Of a DNA stretch of 64,000 nt, positions 1-8,568 are shown one piece after another. The position numbers and the translations under genes are program-made. Source of the DNA: Lacrimispora xylanisolvens. Its GTDB lineage: Bacteria; Bacillota; Clostridia; Lachnospirales; Lachnospiraceae. The notes beneath the pieces are model-generated. The model had not been told where the DNA came from, did not search any database, and saw only the letters and a program-made list of their open reading frames with translations. Location of the stretch: contig NZ_PTJA01000004.1 of assembly GCF_002934545.1 (NCBI RefSeq), positions 186,001-250,000 on the forward strand, written 5' to 3'. Numbering within the stretch: the first letter of the stretch is position 1; the number at the start of each line of letters is the position of its first letter.

Positions 1-19
1 ATTCTCTGCAACCGTTTTT

Positions 20-622
20 TTATAATGCATGATAAAAAGCATCGTAGCCTTCAATATGCTCAATACGACGTAATTCTAAATAAGCATCTTTATAAAACAT
101 TATTACTGACTTATCATCTTTAAGGATAAAAAAAACGTCATATCCTCTTACAGAAAAAATAGTAACATAACTTCCGATTATTCCCAATTCACTTAGCCTG
201 GGCATATAAGGAAAATATGTCGTCTGTTCATCTAGTGGAATAATAGTTATTTTATAATTAGGATTTTCAATTTCTGTATCTTCATTATGATAGCAAAATA
301 TAACCCTTCTTTTTGAAAACACAAAGGTCTTCCCAATAACGTCACTAACATCCTGAATATCAAGTCTGTAACTCTCACCTATTTTTTTCTCCACTAACCA
401 TTCCCCATACAATATCTTATAACCATCGTCAGTATTATCTTTTTGAACTTCAGTTTCTGCGAAAGGATCATTTCCTTGCTGTGTTTCGCTTACCACCTTT
501 GGGTCATTTGATTGAGAAGGAATCTTTTCTGCGGGCTTCACATCCTGACAGCCAACCAACAAAGCTGTAGTAATTATTCCGGTAAATAAACTCATTTTAA
601 CTTGTAATGCTTTCTTATTCAT
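20..622 (-). CDS. Lipoprotein, paralogue of the 11.5-12.1 kb lipoprotein
   Basis: A 200-residue predicted lipoprotein of unknown function. The N-terminus has a basic start, a hydrophobic stretch and lipobox LLVGC with the modified cysteine near residue 25, followed by a polar low-complexity linker to about residue 68. The C-terminal half is a compact domain starting at YGEWLVEKKIGES. That domain is clearly homologous to the C-terminal domain of the lipoprotein at 11452-12090; both share IIPLDE, GxYVTIFSV, ILKDD and the ending EGYxxxYHAL. It lies directly downstream of a decayed PAAR-like gene, and its paralogue lies near the intact PAAR-like gene. I infer that it is a resident immunity-type or accessory factor of the injection-system cargo module; the sequence does not prove this. 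An ATG with a GAGGTG ribosome site supports the start. Confidence 0.75.
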   Translation of the reverse strand: MNKKALQVKMSLFTGIITTALLVGCQDVKPAEKIPSQSNDPKVVSETQQGNDPFAETEVQKDNTDDGYKILYGEWLVEKKIGESYRLDIQDVSDVIGKTFVFSKRRVIFCYHNEDTEIENPNYKITIIPLDEQTTYFPYMPRLSELGIIGSYVTIFSVRGYDVFFILKDDKSVIMFYKDAYLELRRIEHIEGYDAFYHAL

Positions 623-678
623 GTATTCACCTCTTTAGCTATATTCTTAAGGGATATATCCCTATCAGGCTAGCTCCA

Positions 679-1023
679 TTATATACTCCTAATCCCCAGC
701 CACAATCGTCCTGCATAATTAGACTCTGGACATAGACATGATCCAAAATGATAAATATTGTTTTTTCCACTGTCAATTGTCGTCATCAATGGTAAATTCC
801 CTTTATATATCCCGTGATCCTGCCCTATATCTAATAAAGAATAATTACTTCCAAACGAACAGCTAAGTTTTGATTCCCGCGGAACATAGTTCTGTTTTAT
901 TATTATCCCATTATACTACTGGTGCATGTACATAAGTTCGAGGTATTGCTCTTGTCTTTCTTTCTGATTTTTATTACTATCACTGGCCCAGACAAAATTC
1001 CCAATTTCATTAACAGTTGACAT
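679..1023 (-). pseudogene. Decayed 5' remnant of a PAAR-like DUF4280 gene
   Basis: Reading the minus strand from the ATG at 1023 gives a protein aligning with the first 115 or so residues of the intact DUF4280 protein at 9393-10583. Shared blocks are IGNF near the start, YLExMYM, LSCxxG, DHGxYxxGN, HFGSCLCPE and NYxGRL. Codon 36 is an in-frame TAG (916-918). Homology stops abruptly after GRL, and the frame ends at a TAA (679-681) a few codons later, so both the second PAAR-like motif and the C-terminal domain are missing. A 12-bp palindrome (651-662) lies just beyond the break. The rest of the 623-1095 interval holds nothing else I can support. Confidence 0.8.
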
Positions 1024-1095
1024 AACAGCCTCCATTCTATTGTTAAACATCAGTTCTGTATGTGAAAGTTTTATCTCCAATCATATAAAATACTA

Positions 1096-1632
1096 TTATT
1101 TACTGTATAATTCCACCTCACAAAATCCCGGTCCGGTTACTCCCCGCCGAATCAAACTCTCTACCATATCCAGCGATAAAATAATATGCCTTTTTTGTAG
1201 ATCCTTAATCCAGAATAGATTTCTGTCCATTTCAATTTTCTCTCTTTCTTCATTAAATGTCCCAGGAATATTCTCTCCATCTTTATATTGGATTCTCTGC
1301 AATTGTATATCACTAGTTTCATCTAATACCGGTAAGTAATATAATCTCGACTCTTTATTAAATTGATCTAACAAGATAACAATTCTAAAATAGCAATGCT
1401 CCCGGTACATTTCTATTACTTCTTTTACCATCGGAGAAACCAGCAAAAAGGGGAACAAAATTATGTCTGTAAAAACCGTATTTTCACAAGGTTCAATAGT
1501 AAATAGTTGCCTCTCAGGTAATTTAGGAAATGTATCAATTCGTATATCTCGTACATCAAATGTTCCATACCAATTTTTCAATTGGGGAGCATACTTTAGC
1601 TCCGGCGAATCCTGAATCTCAAAATATTTCAC
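1096..1632 (-). CDS. Uncharacterised protein, possibly Imm11/DUF1629-like
   Basis: A 178-residue soluble protein. I place the start at the GTG at 1632 because AAAGGGG lies 8 nt upstream and this leaves a clean 19-nt gap after the preceding stop; the longer frame would overlap that gene by 56 nt. The C-terminal part has an iFW-x-KDLQKRHIILS segment followed by a helix and TGPGFxEVE. This resembles the ending of DUF1629/Imm11-type proteins, although the match is by eye only. It is the third gene of a tightly packed series (437-, 230- and 178-residue products) and directly precedes the PAAR-like pseudogene. It may be an immunity or adaptor protein for that lost effector, or a structural component. 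No signal peptide or membrane segment is seen. Confidence 0.6.
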   Translation of the reverse strand: MKYFEIQDSPELKYAPQLKNWYGTFDVRDIRIDTFPKLPERQLFTIEPCENTVFTDIILFPFLLVSPMVKEVIEMYREHCYFRIVILLDQFNKESRLYYLPVLDETSDIQLQRIQYKDGENIPGTFNEEREKIEMDRNLFWIKDLQKRHIILSLDMVESLIRRGVTGPGFCEVELYSK

Positions 1633-1651
1633 CCAGTCAGCCCCTTTCTTT

Positions 1652-2344
1652 TTAAAACAATACCATTCCGTCAAACTCCATTGTTTCCTCCACATCAATA
1701 ATACCAAAATGATGCTCCCAGAACAGAAACACCTGATAATTGACGGGAAGAAACATATCCTGCAAAAATTCCAGCCGTTCCCGTTCTGCTTCCGTCTCCT
1801 TAAGCCCTACATACACCAGCACCTGCCGTGCAGCTTCATTATTGGCATAAACCATGGAATCCGGATACATGTACCGCATAACTTCCCGAAACAGATAGAT
1901 CGAGCTTCCGCACTGATATAATTTTAAAATCAGTCTCAGCAGCTGCCGAAGCTTTTCCTTTTCAAACTGCTCAGCCACCCGGGCTGCCTGGCTTCCACAT
2001 ACTCCCTCTAACAAATCCCGTAGCAGAAAACGCAAGGCATATTCCTGTTTGGAAAGTCCCTGGCGTAAATCCAGCTGTACCAGGTATTGCATGGCAGCAT
2101 CAAAAAAAATGTTTCTTGCCGTTTCAAAACCTGCCAGATTGATATCAAACATTTCTGAAAATTCTCTTGAAAATCGGTACAGAGGGTTTATTTCCACTCT
2201 TTTTTCTTCCAGGCACTTGCTGTTAATTGTCTCCAGCGTCACCTCTGTATACGGACTTCCGTTACTCACCGGTACATACCGGACATCTTCCCGCCTTATC
2301 CCTGCCCGATCTGCAGCAAGCGCGGCTTCCCATGCATAATTCAT
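1652..2344 (-). CDS. Conserved hypothetical, candidate baseplate component
   Basis: A 230-residue soluble, helix-rich protein that I do not recognise at family level. The start ATG overlaps the stop of the upstream 437-residue gene by 4 nt (ATGA), so the two are translationally coupled and probably work together. It begins MNYAWEAALAADRAGI and contains INPLYRF followed by a hydrophobic helix. It ends with a FLPVNYQVFLFW segment that loosely recalls the LP-hydrophobic-W endings of tail-wedge proteins. Position downstream of the sheath, tube and phospho-regulatory genes makes a baseplate or wedge role attractive, but this is inference from context. Confidence 0.7.
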   Translation of the reverse strand: MNYAWEAALAADRAGIRREDVRYVPVSNGSPYTEVTLETINSKCLEEKRVEINPLYRFSREFSEMFDINLAGFETARNIFFDAAMQYLVQLDLRQGLSKQEYALRFLLRDLLEGVCGSQAARVAEQFEKEKLRQLLRLILKLYQCGSSIYLFREVMRYMYPDSMVYANNEAARQVLVYVGLKETEAERERLEFLQDMFLPVNYQVFLFWEHHFGIIDVEETMEFDGMVLF

Positions 2345-3654
2345 TCCATCACTCCCTCGCAGCGGTATTCGCTTATTTCTAGCTGAATCTGAGAGATTAC
2401 AAACCGCACCATGCTGTCATTTAAATAATGCCCAGGTTCCTTTTCCTTAAATTTTAAGAGCAATACCTTACGACTTTCCAAGGGAAAAAGTTCATCCCGT
2501 ACAAACCAGTTCATACCCTCCTTATTGGGAAAATCCTTACCATTTGAGCAGATTTCATAACCCACAACTTCAATGTAATCACGGATATCCAACTCCATGA
2601 TCCTTCTAAACAGATCTGTTTTCGTCATCAGCTGTGCCCGGCTGTTTTCTGCATAACGGCGGATAAATGAATCATTTTTATGGTTGGTTACCAAGGGTTC
2701 CTTGTAATCCAAAGAACGTATTGTTTCCTTTTGTATAATATGAAGAGCTTTCCAATTTTCAAATGTTTCCATTTCAGACTTAATTACAATCTTATTTTTC
2801 TCATGCCGTATTTCCAGGATATCCTCACTGGATTCAATTAAGTATCCGTCTCCTTCCTCTTTATCTTCCAGAGTGAATTCATGTTCATAATAAATTCCAT
2901 TAACGCTGGGAACCATGAAGTCTGCACTGTCAAACTTTACCCATTCCATATTCCAGAGAGGAATCAGATCATAACAGACAAACGCCTTAAACTCTCCAAA
3001 GTCAATTTCTATATTTTCAGGAAAATTTGAAATATTTTCTTTTTCTAATTCTTCTACACAGATAAAAACATCATAAAACTTATCTAAATATGCTGTATTG
3101 ATGGTTTCCCATGGAATATGATTATCCTGAAACACCTGATATAACCGTTCCATAATATCCCGGTAACGCTTTGCTGGCTGTATATAAAATCTGGCTTCCT
3201 TGTTTGTGTCATCTTCTTTTAAAATGCCAGTAAAAATTTCAGAACCTTCAAATCTTCTTCGTTGCTGTTCGTTTATCTCTAAGAAAATACTCCCGATCCA
3301 TACATGATTTTCATTGGAAAGGTCTTCAGACAGTCTGTCCTTTTTTAAGTCTGTTTCATCAACTGGATACAGGGTATTGTTTGTCGGATCATAATGATTC
3401 CGTTTTACAATAGTCATAACCGTTTCATACTGGTTCGCTCCGATTTCCAGTTCTTCATAAATTCGCTTTTCCAGTTGAAGGTACTTGTCCTCTGTACAAC
3501 GAATAAGTTTACCCAGTCCCTCGGCGAGTATTTTTTTTGCATATTGCCGCTCATCTAAATTATCAATTTCCCTTAGCCGTTCCTCTATGTACCTTTCAAA
3601 ATCAAAGGGATATTCCAAGATGGCGGATAAATTGTTATCCCTCCAATCTCCCAT
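2341..3654 (-). CDS. Conserved hypothetical, candidate baseplate or assembly protein
   Basis: A 437-residue soluble protein with no signal peptide or membrane helix. Residues 14-75 form a charged helical region (FDFERYIEERLREID onward); the rest is mixed alpha/beta with repeated acidic surface stretches. The segment VWIGSIFLEINEQQRRRFEG near residue 120 and a late VRFVISQIQLEIS segment are the clearest conserved-looking blocks. I do not recognise the family. It is preceded by a GGAGGAG ribosome site, follows the TPR-containing PP2C-like gene by about 40 nt and overlaps the next gene, so it belongs to the injection-system operon. A structural (baseplate-like) role fits best; a regulatory partner of the PP2C/FHA genes is also possible. 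Confidence 0.7.
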   Translation of the reverse strand: MGDWRDNNLSAILEYPFDFERYIEERLREIDNLDERQYAKKILAEGLGKLIRCTEDKYLQLEKRIYEELEIGANQYETVMTIVKRNHYDPTNNTLYPVDETDLKKDRLSEDLSNENHVWIGSIFLEINEQQRRRFEGSEIFTGILKEDDTNKEARFYIQPAKRYRDIMERLYQVFQDNHIPWETINTAYLDKFYDVFICVEELEKENISNFPENIEIDFGEFKAFVCYDLIPLWNMEWVKFDSADFMVPSVNGIYYEHEFTLEDKEEGDGYLIESSEDILEIRHEKNKIVIKSEMETFENWKALHIIQKETIRSLDYKEPLVTNHKNDSFIRRYAENSRAQLMTKTDLFRRIMELDIRDYIEVVGYEICSNGKDFPNKEGMNWFVRDELFPLESRKVLLLKFKEKEPGHYLNDSMVRFVISQIQLEISEYRCEGVME

Positions 3655-3693
3655 GTGCTCCTCCTTGCTTAATAATTCTACATTGCAATTATG

Positions 3694-5577
3694 TTACTCT
3701 CCTGGTCCAACAGCCTTAGTTTCCTTAACCGCAGTCTTCTCTTTTTCTGTATTTTCCCCTTCCGACTGCTTTTTCTGGTTTTTTTCCTCTTTAAGCTCTG
3801 CTTCCCTACTTTCTTTTTCCGCTTTATCCTGATCCATTGCCGTCTCCAGAATCTCAATCAGACCGTCTACTTCCTCAATCTTATCATCCAATTTCAATTC
3901 TTTATAAATACTCTTTGCAAACAGATACTGTTTTTTTGCCTCCAATCGGTTTCCAGCAGTTTCTTCCTCCCTGCCAGCATCCACATATTCCTGCGCCTGG
4001 GCCTTTTTCTGTTCATTTTCTTCTGCCTTGCTGTCACTGGAAGCAATCTTCACCTGTATTAATTCACCATGAACATCGTCTTTCAACTGCTGATATTTCT
4101 CCAATGCCATAGCATAGTAAGCTTTTGCACCCTGGTAATCTCCGTCAGCAAATGCCTTATCACCCTCCGCAGCAAGCTGGGCAGCTCCGGTTTCATCCGA
4201 TGCTTTATCCTTTGCCTGTTTTGTATCTGCTTCCTCTGCCTTATCCCGTTTAGTGTACATAGCTTCCAGCGCATCCATGGCTTCCTTACGCCCTTTTTCG
4301 AAATAGGACCGTGTAGCCAGACTCTTTGCCTGTAGATACTTTTCTTCCGCCCTTTTATAATCTCCCTGTGAGACCAGAGTATCTCCTAATTGAATATAGT
4401 CAAATACCGAGAGATAATCCGTAATTCTTCCCAACTGTTTGTCTATGTACTCATCTGCTATCCTGTCTGCATACCTGGACCGCTCTTTTGCCTTTACATA
4501 AGCTGTCTGAGCATCCTCGTATTTCTCACCACTGTAAGCGTCTTCCGCAATGTTGATTGCTTCAATCAGCTTCTGATAATCAGTAAATTCCCGAACCTGC
4601 TTCTTATCCCGAAGCTTTTCTGCCAGTTTCACTGCCTCTTTACACTCTTCTTCTGCTTTAACAAAATTATTATCCTGTATGTATTCGATGGTATTCGTGT
4701 ACCTTCGCTCCATATCTTCTTTATACTTCTGCTTCATGTAATGAAACAGCCATAATGCCAGACTGATCACTAAAATAATGACAATGGATATAATTGCTAT
4801 AGTAATAAACTTTTTTGTACGGCTTTTTTTATCAGGATCTAAAAAGACCTTGTCTATAAAAATGGCAGCCAATGTATAGTTGTCCAGATTTTCCGGCTGT
4901 CTGGACAACAAAAGATCCTCGACATTGTTCAGGCACTCCTGCGGATCCCCTTTCGCCTCAGAGAATACGTCATCTAATTCACCGCTGTCTAAATTTTCCC
5001 AAATTCCTCTTGTATAGAATGCCAGGATATCTCCGTTAATCAACTTTTTCTTCTTTGATACAAATGATTTTAAACCTTTTCCGATTCCTAAATAGGAATA
5101 TAAATTATTTCGTTCTTCATGACGGGAGAGAACATCCTCCGTAAGCTTCTTCTCCTTTACCAGCTCTGTACCCAGAGACATATCCTGGGTGGATTCAATC
5201 ACAGAACCATCCCGGTAAAGGCGCAGTCTGGTGTTGCCCACATGACCATAACGTACCTTTGCATAGTCGGTAACAATTACCGTAACAGAAGCTTTTAGAC
5301 GCTCCCGGCAGTCTGCCGTAAAGAGCGCCTGATTTGCTTCTTCCAGGTAGGATAGTACTGCTCGCTTTGTCATAGACGGGTGCGTCTGGAAAGCCAGGAT
5401 AATGCTCTGTGTTGCCAGCCTGGCACTTTCCGCATCGGGCAGGTCATTCAATCCATCCGCTATCACATAACAGGCATACTGTTCCAGCTCCACAAAAGCG
5501 AAATAATCATTATTTTTTAATTCAGAACCCGCTTCTGATATAAATGCCGTCTTGAATGTACTGTTTTGTTTTCTCAT
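3694..5577 (-). CDS. Degenerate PP2C-domain membrane protein with TPR-like cytoplasmic or external repeats
   Basis: A 627-residue protein in three parts. Residues 1-235 form a PP2C-type phosphatase fold with NNDYF, VIADGLND, HVGNTRLRLY and a final DNYTLAAIF. A single membrane helix follows at about 250-275 (FITIAIISIVIILVISLALW). The remaining 350 residues are alternating charged helices with TPR/coiled-coil character (GDYKRAEEKYLQAK, GDYQGAKAYYAMALEK) and a long KE-rich tail. In active PP2C enzymes the third metal-binding motif reads DGLWE; here it is RGIWE, so an essential aspartate seems lost and the domain may sense rather than catalyse. A second, canonical PP2C gene lies immediately upstream. 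The start has GGAG 8 nt before the ATG. Confidence 0.85.
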   Translation of the reverse strand: MRKQNSTFKTAFISEAGSELKNNDYFAFVELEQYACYVIADGLNDLPDAESARLATQSIILAFQTHPSMTKRAVLSYLEEANQALFTADCRERLKASVTVIVTDYAKVRYGHVGNTRLRLYRDGSVIESTQDMSLGTELVKEKKLTEDVLSRHEERNNLYSYLGIGKGLKSFVSKKKKLINGDILAFYTRGIWENLDSGELDDVFSEAKGDPQECLNNVEDLLLSRQPENLDNYTLAAIFIDKVFLDPDKKSRTKKFITIAIISIVIILVISLALWLFHYMKQKYKEDMERRYTNTIEYIQDNNFVKAEEECKEAVKLAEKLRDKKQVREFTDYQKLIEAINIAEDAYSGEKYEDAQTAYVKAKERSRYADRIADEYIDKQLGRITDYLSVFDYIQLGDTLVSQGDYKRAEEKYLQAKSLATRSYFEKGRKEAMDALEAMYTKRDKAEEADTKQAKDKASDETGAAQLAAEGDKAFADGDYQGAKAYYAMALEKYQQLKDDVHGELIQVKIASSDSKAEENEQKKAQAQEYVDAGREEETAGNRLEAKKQYLFAKSIYKELKLDDKIEEVDGLIEILETAMDQDKAEKESREAELKEEKNQKKQSEGENTEKEKTAVKETKAVGPGE

Positions 5578-5606
5578 CCCATAGTCTCCTTCTGGTCCTT
5601 TCTCCG

Positions 5607-6452
5607 TCAGCGTATCTGCAACACTACCACCGCTGCATTATCCTTATCTTCTTCCTGACTTTTATTAACCAGTTCAATTATTTTATAAGCTTTTTCCTGG
5701 CAGCTTCCTCCCTGCTCCAGACAATCTTCGATATCTTTCCATTTGGCTGTTTCATAGAGACCATCTGTCATGAGAAGCACATATTCACCGCCGTAAAGGG
5801 TAATGGGCGTATCAAAAAATTCCACATCCCGAAATCCATCCTGTCCCACGTAATTATACAGCCTGTGATGATCCAGAAGACTGACTGCTTCCTGCCTTGT
5901 CAGCTTACCTTCCTCGTACTTCTGCTTTGCCAGAACATTAATCGTATGTCCCGATGTTACAGGAACCAGCTCTCTGTTCCGATAAACCGCAGCTTTTACA
6001 TTACCAACAGCAGCATAGTAGAGCTTACGCTCTTTTATCATGACTGCTGCCACAGAAGCGCAGCCCTGATTCTCCTCTAATTGATTTAGTATTTCGCGGT
6101 TAGCTCCATGAAATGCCTTGCGAAAGGAATACTGGGGATTATAGAAAGCATTTTTATCCTCAAACATATCCAAAAATGTCTGAACAGATGTCCGTGCGGC
6201 AATTTTGCCTCCAAAATGTTTTCCCATGCCGTCTGCAAGAACCGCCATCGACCCCTCTGTTGTTTCGGTCATTCCGTATTCATCTTCCTGCACCTCCCGG
6301 TCACCGATGGTTTTGGAAGCTCCGCTTTCACAGCTTAAACGCCTTCTTCCGGATCTGCTCCGGAAATTAATAACTTCCAGTCTGATGCGCAGAAACATTA
6401 GTACTGTTCCTGCAAGCCCCAGAAAAAGAAGAATTGATTCGGGAATTGTCAT
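5607..6452 (-). CDS. Membrane-anchored PP2C-type protein phosphatase
   Basis: A 281-residue Ser/Thr phosphatase of the PP2C (PPM) family. The start chosen is the ATG at 6452, which has GGAGGGG just upstream; the longer TTG frame lacks a ribosome site. Residues 5-25 are a membrane helix. The catalytic domain carries the metal-binding motifs QEDEYG, VLADGMGKH, LLMTDGLYE and DKDNAAVVVL, all with their aspartates, so it should be active. In Gram-negative type VI systems a PP2C (PppA), a kinase (PpkA) and an FHA protein (Fha1) form a threonine-phosphorylation switch. Two FHA genes directly upstream suggest the same logic here, although no kinase gene is in the window. Confidence 0.92.
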   Translation of the reverse strand: MTIPESILLFLGLAGTVLMFLRIRLEVINFRSRSGRRRLSCESGASKTIGDREVQEDEYGMTETTEGSMAVLADGMGKHFGGKIAARTSVQTFLDMFEDKNAFYNPQYSFRKAFHGANREILNQLEENQGCASVAAVMIKERKLYYAAVGNVKAAVYRNRELVPVTSGHTINVLAKQKYEEGKLTRQEAVSLLDHHRLYNYVGQDGFRDVEFFDTPITLYGGEYVLLMTDGLYETAKWKDIEDCLEQGGSCQEKAYKIIELVNKSQEEDKDNAAVVVLQIR

Positions 6453-6506
6453 GATTCCCCTCCATTCTGTTATATTCAAATTCAGGAATCTTTTTTACCT
6501 GCAACC

Positions 6507-7037
6507 CTACTGCTTTGATTCTGGATTGCTTTCCTTATCTTCCCACATAAAGTTTTCTCCGCAGAATGGCTGGAATGCAAACTTGCTCTCTCCCATCTCA
6601 ATTACGTCATAAGCGCTTAGTACTGTCGGGGTATAAACTGCTGCATCATTATGATATACAAGGCCATTGCTATCACCTGGAAGTAATACCGTCTCTTTTT
6701 TCTTTGGATCAAAGACGATGACACCGTGATTACGCCGGGATATCTTGTTGTCTCCCAGCACCTGGATATCCATATCATCTGCACGTCCAACAAAATTTTT
6801 GCCTGATTTTATCTTATAATCCTTTCCCTGCCTTGGACCGGAAATACAGACCAGCCAGCCGCATACCGGAGATGTTTCCTGAGTAAATAAAAGTTCCTCT
6901 AATTCTTCCTCATTCTTTCCGCCTGCCTCTTTTTTCTCCTTTGTGGCTGTTTCAATGTTGCAATAAGGACATACCGTCCCATATCTTCTTGATGAAAATA
7001 AATGCCCGTTCTGGCACCGAATCAGATTTCCGCTCAT
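6507..7037 (-). CDS. Zinc-ribbon plus FHA domain protein
   Basis: A 176-residue cytoplasmic protein. Residues 8-27 hold a zinc-ribbon-like CQNGHLF...CPYC pattern. Residues 80-160 form a forkhead-associated domain with VGRADDMDI, the phosphothreonine-contacting SRRNHG and GDSNGLVYHN. FHA domains bind phosphothreonine peptides, so this is probably an adaptor reading phosphorylation set by a kinase and erased by the neighbouring PP2C phosphatase. It sits between a second FHA gene (72 nt upstream) and the PP2C gene (54 nt downstream). The linker between the two domains is Lys/Glu-rich. Confidence 0.9.
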   Translation of the reverse strand: MSGNLIRCQNGHLFSSRRYGTVCPYCNIETATKEKKEAGGKNEEELEELLFTQETSPVCGWLVCISGPRQGKDYKIKSGKNFVGRADDMDIQVLGDNKISRRNHGVIVFDPKKKETVLLPGDSNGLVYHNDAAVYTPTVLSAYDVIEMGESKFAFQPFCGENFMWEDKESNPESKQ

Positions 7038-7108
7038 GTCTCTAGCTCCTTTTCTTTTGTGTTATAAAATTATTATAAATCTACTAAATAAAGAATCCCT
7101 TTATTAAA

Positions 7109-7663
7109 TCATCTTAAAAGAAGTCGGTTTAACCCCACATACAAACAGTCTCCCCTTTCCATTCGACAGGGCGTATCTGCAGAAAGTTTATAAACTCTTC
7201 CATCCTCCGCCTTTTTAACGCTAATACCGTTCGTACTGCCAAGATCTTCCACATACCAGTTCCCAATAGAATAATTAAGCACTGCATGTTCGATGTCAAC
7301 CATACTGGCATAAGTACTCCTCCCCAGGTCAATATCCACCTGGTTTTCTTTTACATCCCGACCTATGATCATGGCTATTTTCCCATACATATCCCAGGTC
7401 ATCAGTTCTGTATCTTCTTCACTGAGCAAAACTATTTCAGTTATTAGCTCTGATTCTGACGGGAGCCCCATCCCCAAATGCCCCACAGCTTCCTTTCGCT
7501 CCTCCTTATCCCTTATTGAGAGTATCAGAAATACAACTTCTAATAATATTGCTGTTACTAAAATAGTATTTCTTGCTCTGATCTGATTGGGGTAAAGTAT
7601 GGCCACGCCTATGACCGTCAGACAGATACATGCGCAAAACAAATCAACTACCCTTCTTTTCAT
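7109..7663 (-). CDS. Membrane-anchored FHA domain protein
   Basis: A 184-residue protein with two closely spaced hydrophobic helices (residues 5-25 and 31-50) and a C-terminal FHA domain at about 90-175. The domain shows IIGRDVKENQVDI, an ASMVDIEHAVL segment in place of the usual S-x-x-H core, and the signature DLGSTNGISV. It is the first gene of the FHA-FHA-PP2C-PP2C block and the first core gene after the AT-rich cargo island. It probably tethers a phosphorylated partner at the membrane, which suits a membrane-docked injection machine. The start has a GAGGG site upstream of the ATG. Confidence 0.9.
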   Translation of the reverse strand: MKRRVVDLFCACICLTVIGVAILYPNQIRARNTILVTAILLEVVFLILSIRDKEERKEAVGHLGMGLPSESELITEIVLLSEEDTELMTWDMYGKIAMIIGRDVKENQVDIDLGRSTYASMVDIEHAVLNYSIGNWYVEDLGSTNGISVKKAEDGRVYKLSADTPCRMERGDCLYVGLNRLLLR

Positions 7664-7732
7664 TCCCTCTTTTTTCCTTTCCTGACTCTCTAAATCATAT
7701 GAATTAGTAACATTGAATCATAATAGTCACTC

Positions 7733-8416
7733 CTAATAAAGGTTCAGCCATTCGATTTCATTTTGTATTTTCAAGTCTCCATTTGAATCACGATATAAAT
7801 ACTTCGCCGTCAATTCATCCCATTGCTTTTTAGAGATTTCAGTATCATCAAATAGATACTCATCGTTTTCATCATAACTACCATTTTCATTTATGTCATA
7901 GCATAAAAAGGTAATATTCCATATCTCACTTCCCATAAAATTATAAATATGATAAGTATATATATCATTCATAGGTGCACTACCCGGCTTATAACTGATA
8001 AAAGCACCATTTTTCAACGCAAAATAATAAGGGGAGGGGGATAGATCTTTCCAAATAGTCAATTCATCATTTCGTACTGTGTAAATTACATAATAGCGAG
8101 ATGAATTAATATGTAATTCCGGTTTTCCATCGCCATTAGAATCAAAAAATGCATATTTTGTACTATACCGTTGACCTGGTTCCCCTGTAGGAACCGATAA
8201 TGAATCGATATTATCACCATTTTCGGCTTTTCTTTTACCGTTCAGGAACTCTCCATATATATCTAATATTCTTTTGGCATCGCTTTCTTCTCTACTTAAC
8301 TGCGTATTAACTTTTATTTGTTCTGTTTCGTGATTTTCTTTATTTTTATAAAATACGTTAGTAAGTAATACTAAAATCAGTGTAGATAAGCATAATCCAC
8401 TAATTAATCTTTTGAT
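7733..8416 (-). CDS. Membrane-anchored protein with Asp-rich calcium-loop motif, apparent ATC start
   Basis: The frame is open from a TGA at 8423-8425 down to 7733, but contains no ATG, GTG or TTG until an internal TTG at 8062 that would remove the N-terminus. The likely start is the ATC at 8416, 7 nt after a GGTG ribosome-like site, giving about 227 residues that begin with a basic hydrophobic anchor (IKRLISGLCLSTLILVLL). Near residue 95 is FFDSNGDGKPEL, an Asp-rich loop like those of EF-hand or FG-GAP repeats. A second acidic segment (YDINENGSYDENDEY) follows. The neighbouring lipoprotein carries the equivalent DLDNDGFPEL, so the two are probably diverged paralogues. It could also be a start-lost pseudogene. 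Confidence 0.55.
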   Translation of the reverse strand: MKRLISGLCLSTLILVLLTNVFYKNKENHETEQIKVNTQLSREESDAKRILDIYGEFLNGKRKAENGDNIDSLSVPTGEPGQRYSTKYAFFDSNGDGKPELHINSSRYYVIYTVRNDELTIWKDLSPSPYYFALKNGAFISYKPGSAPMNDIYTYHIYNFMGSEIWNITFLCYDINENGSYDENDEYLFDDTEISKKQWDELTAKYLYRDSNGDLKIQNEIEWLNLY

Positions 8417-8568
8417 AAGGAATCACCACTTTTTATTTAATATATTGTTATTATTTATAATTTTTAATCTTAGTCTTTTTCATATTTAATGACCACTGAA
8501 TCTCGTTCTTTATTTGTAATACCCCTTTAATATCTATAAAAAAAATTTGATTATTAATATTAGACAAT

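Noticed and set aside
1040-4755. Several plus-strand open frames opposite the injection-system genes
   Set aside because: They lack ribosome sites and recognisable domains and run antisense to genes with clear motifs; they are shadows.
8423-8425. TGA before the 227-residue frame as a selenocysteine codon
   Set aside because: It lies upstream of a ribosome-like site and an anchor-type N-terminus; nothing before it looks coding.
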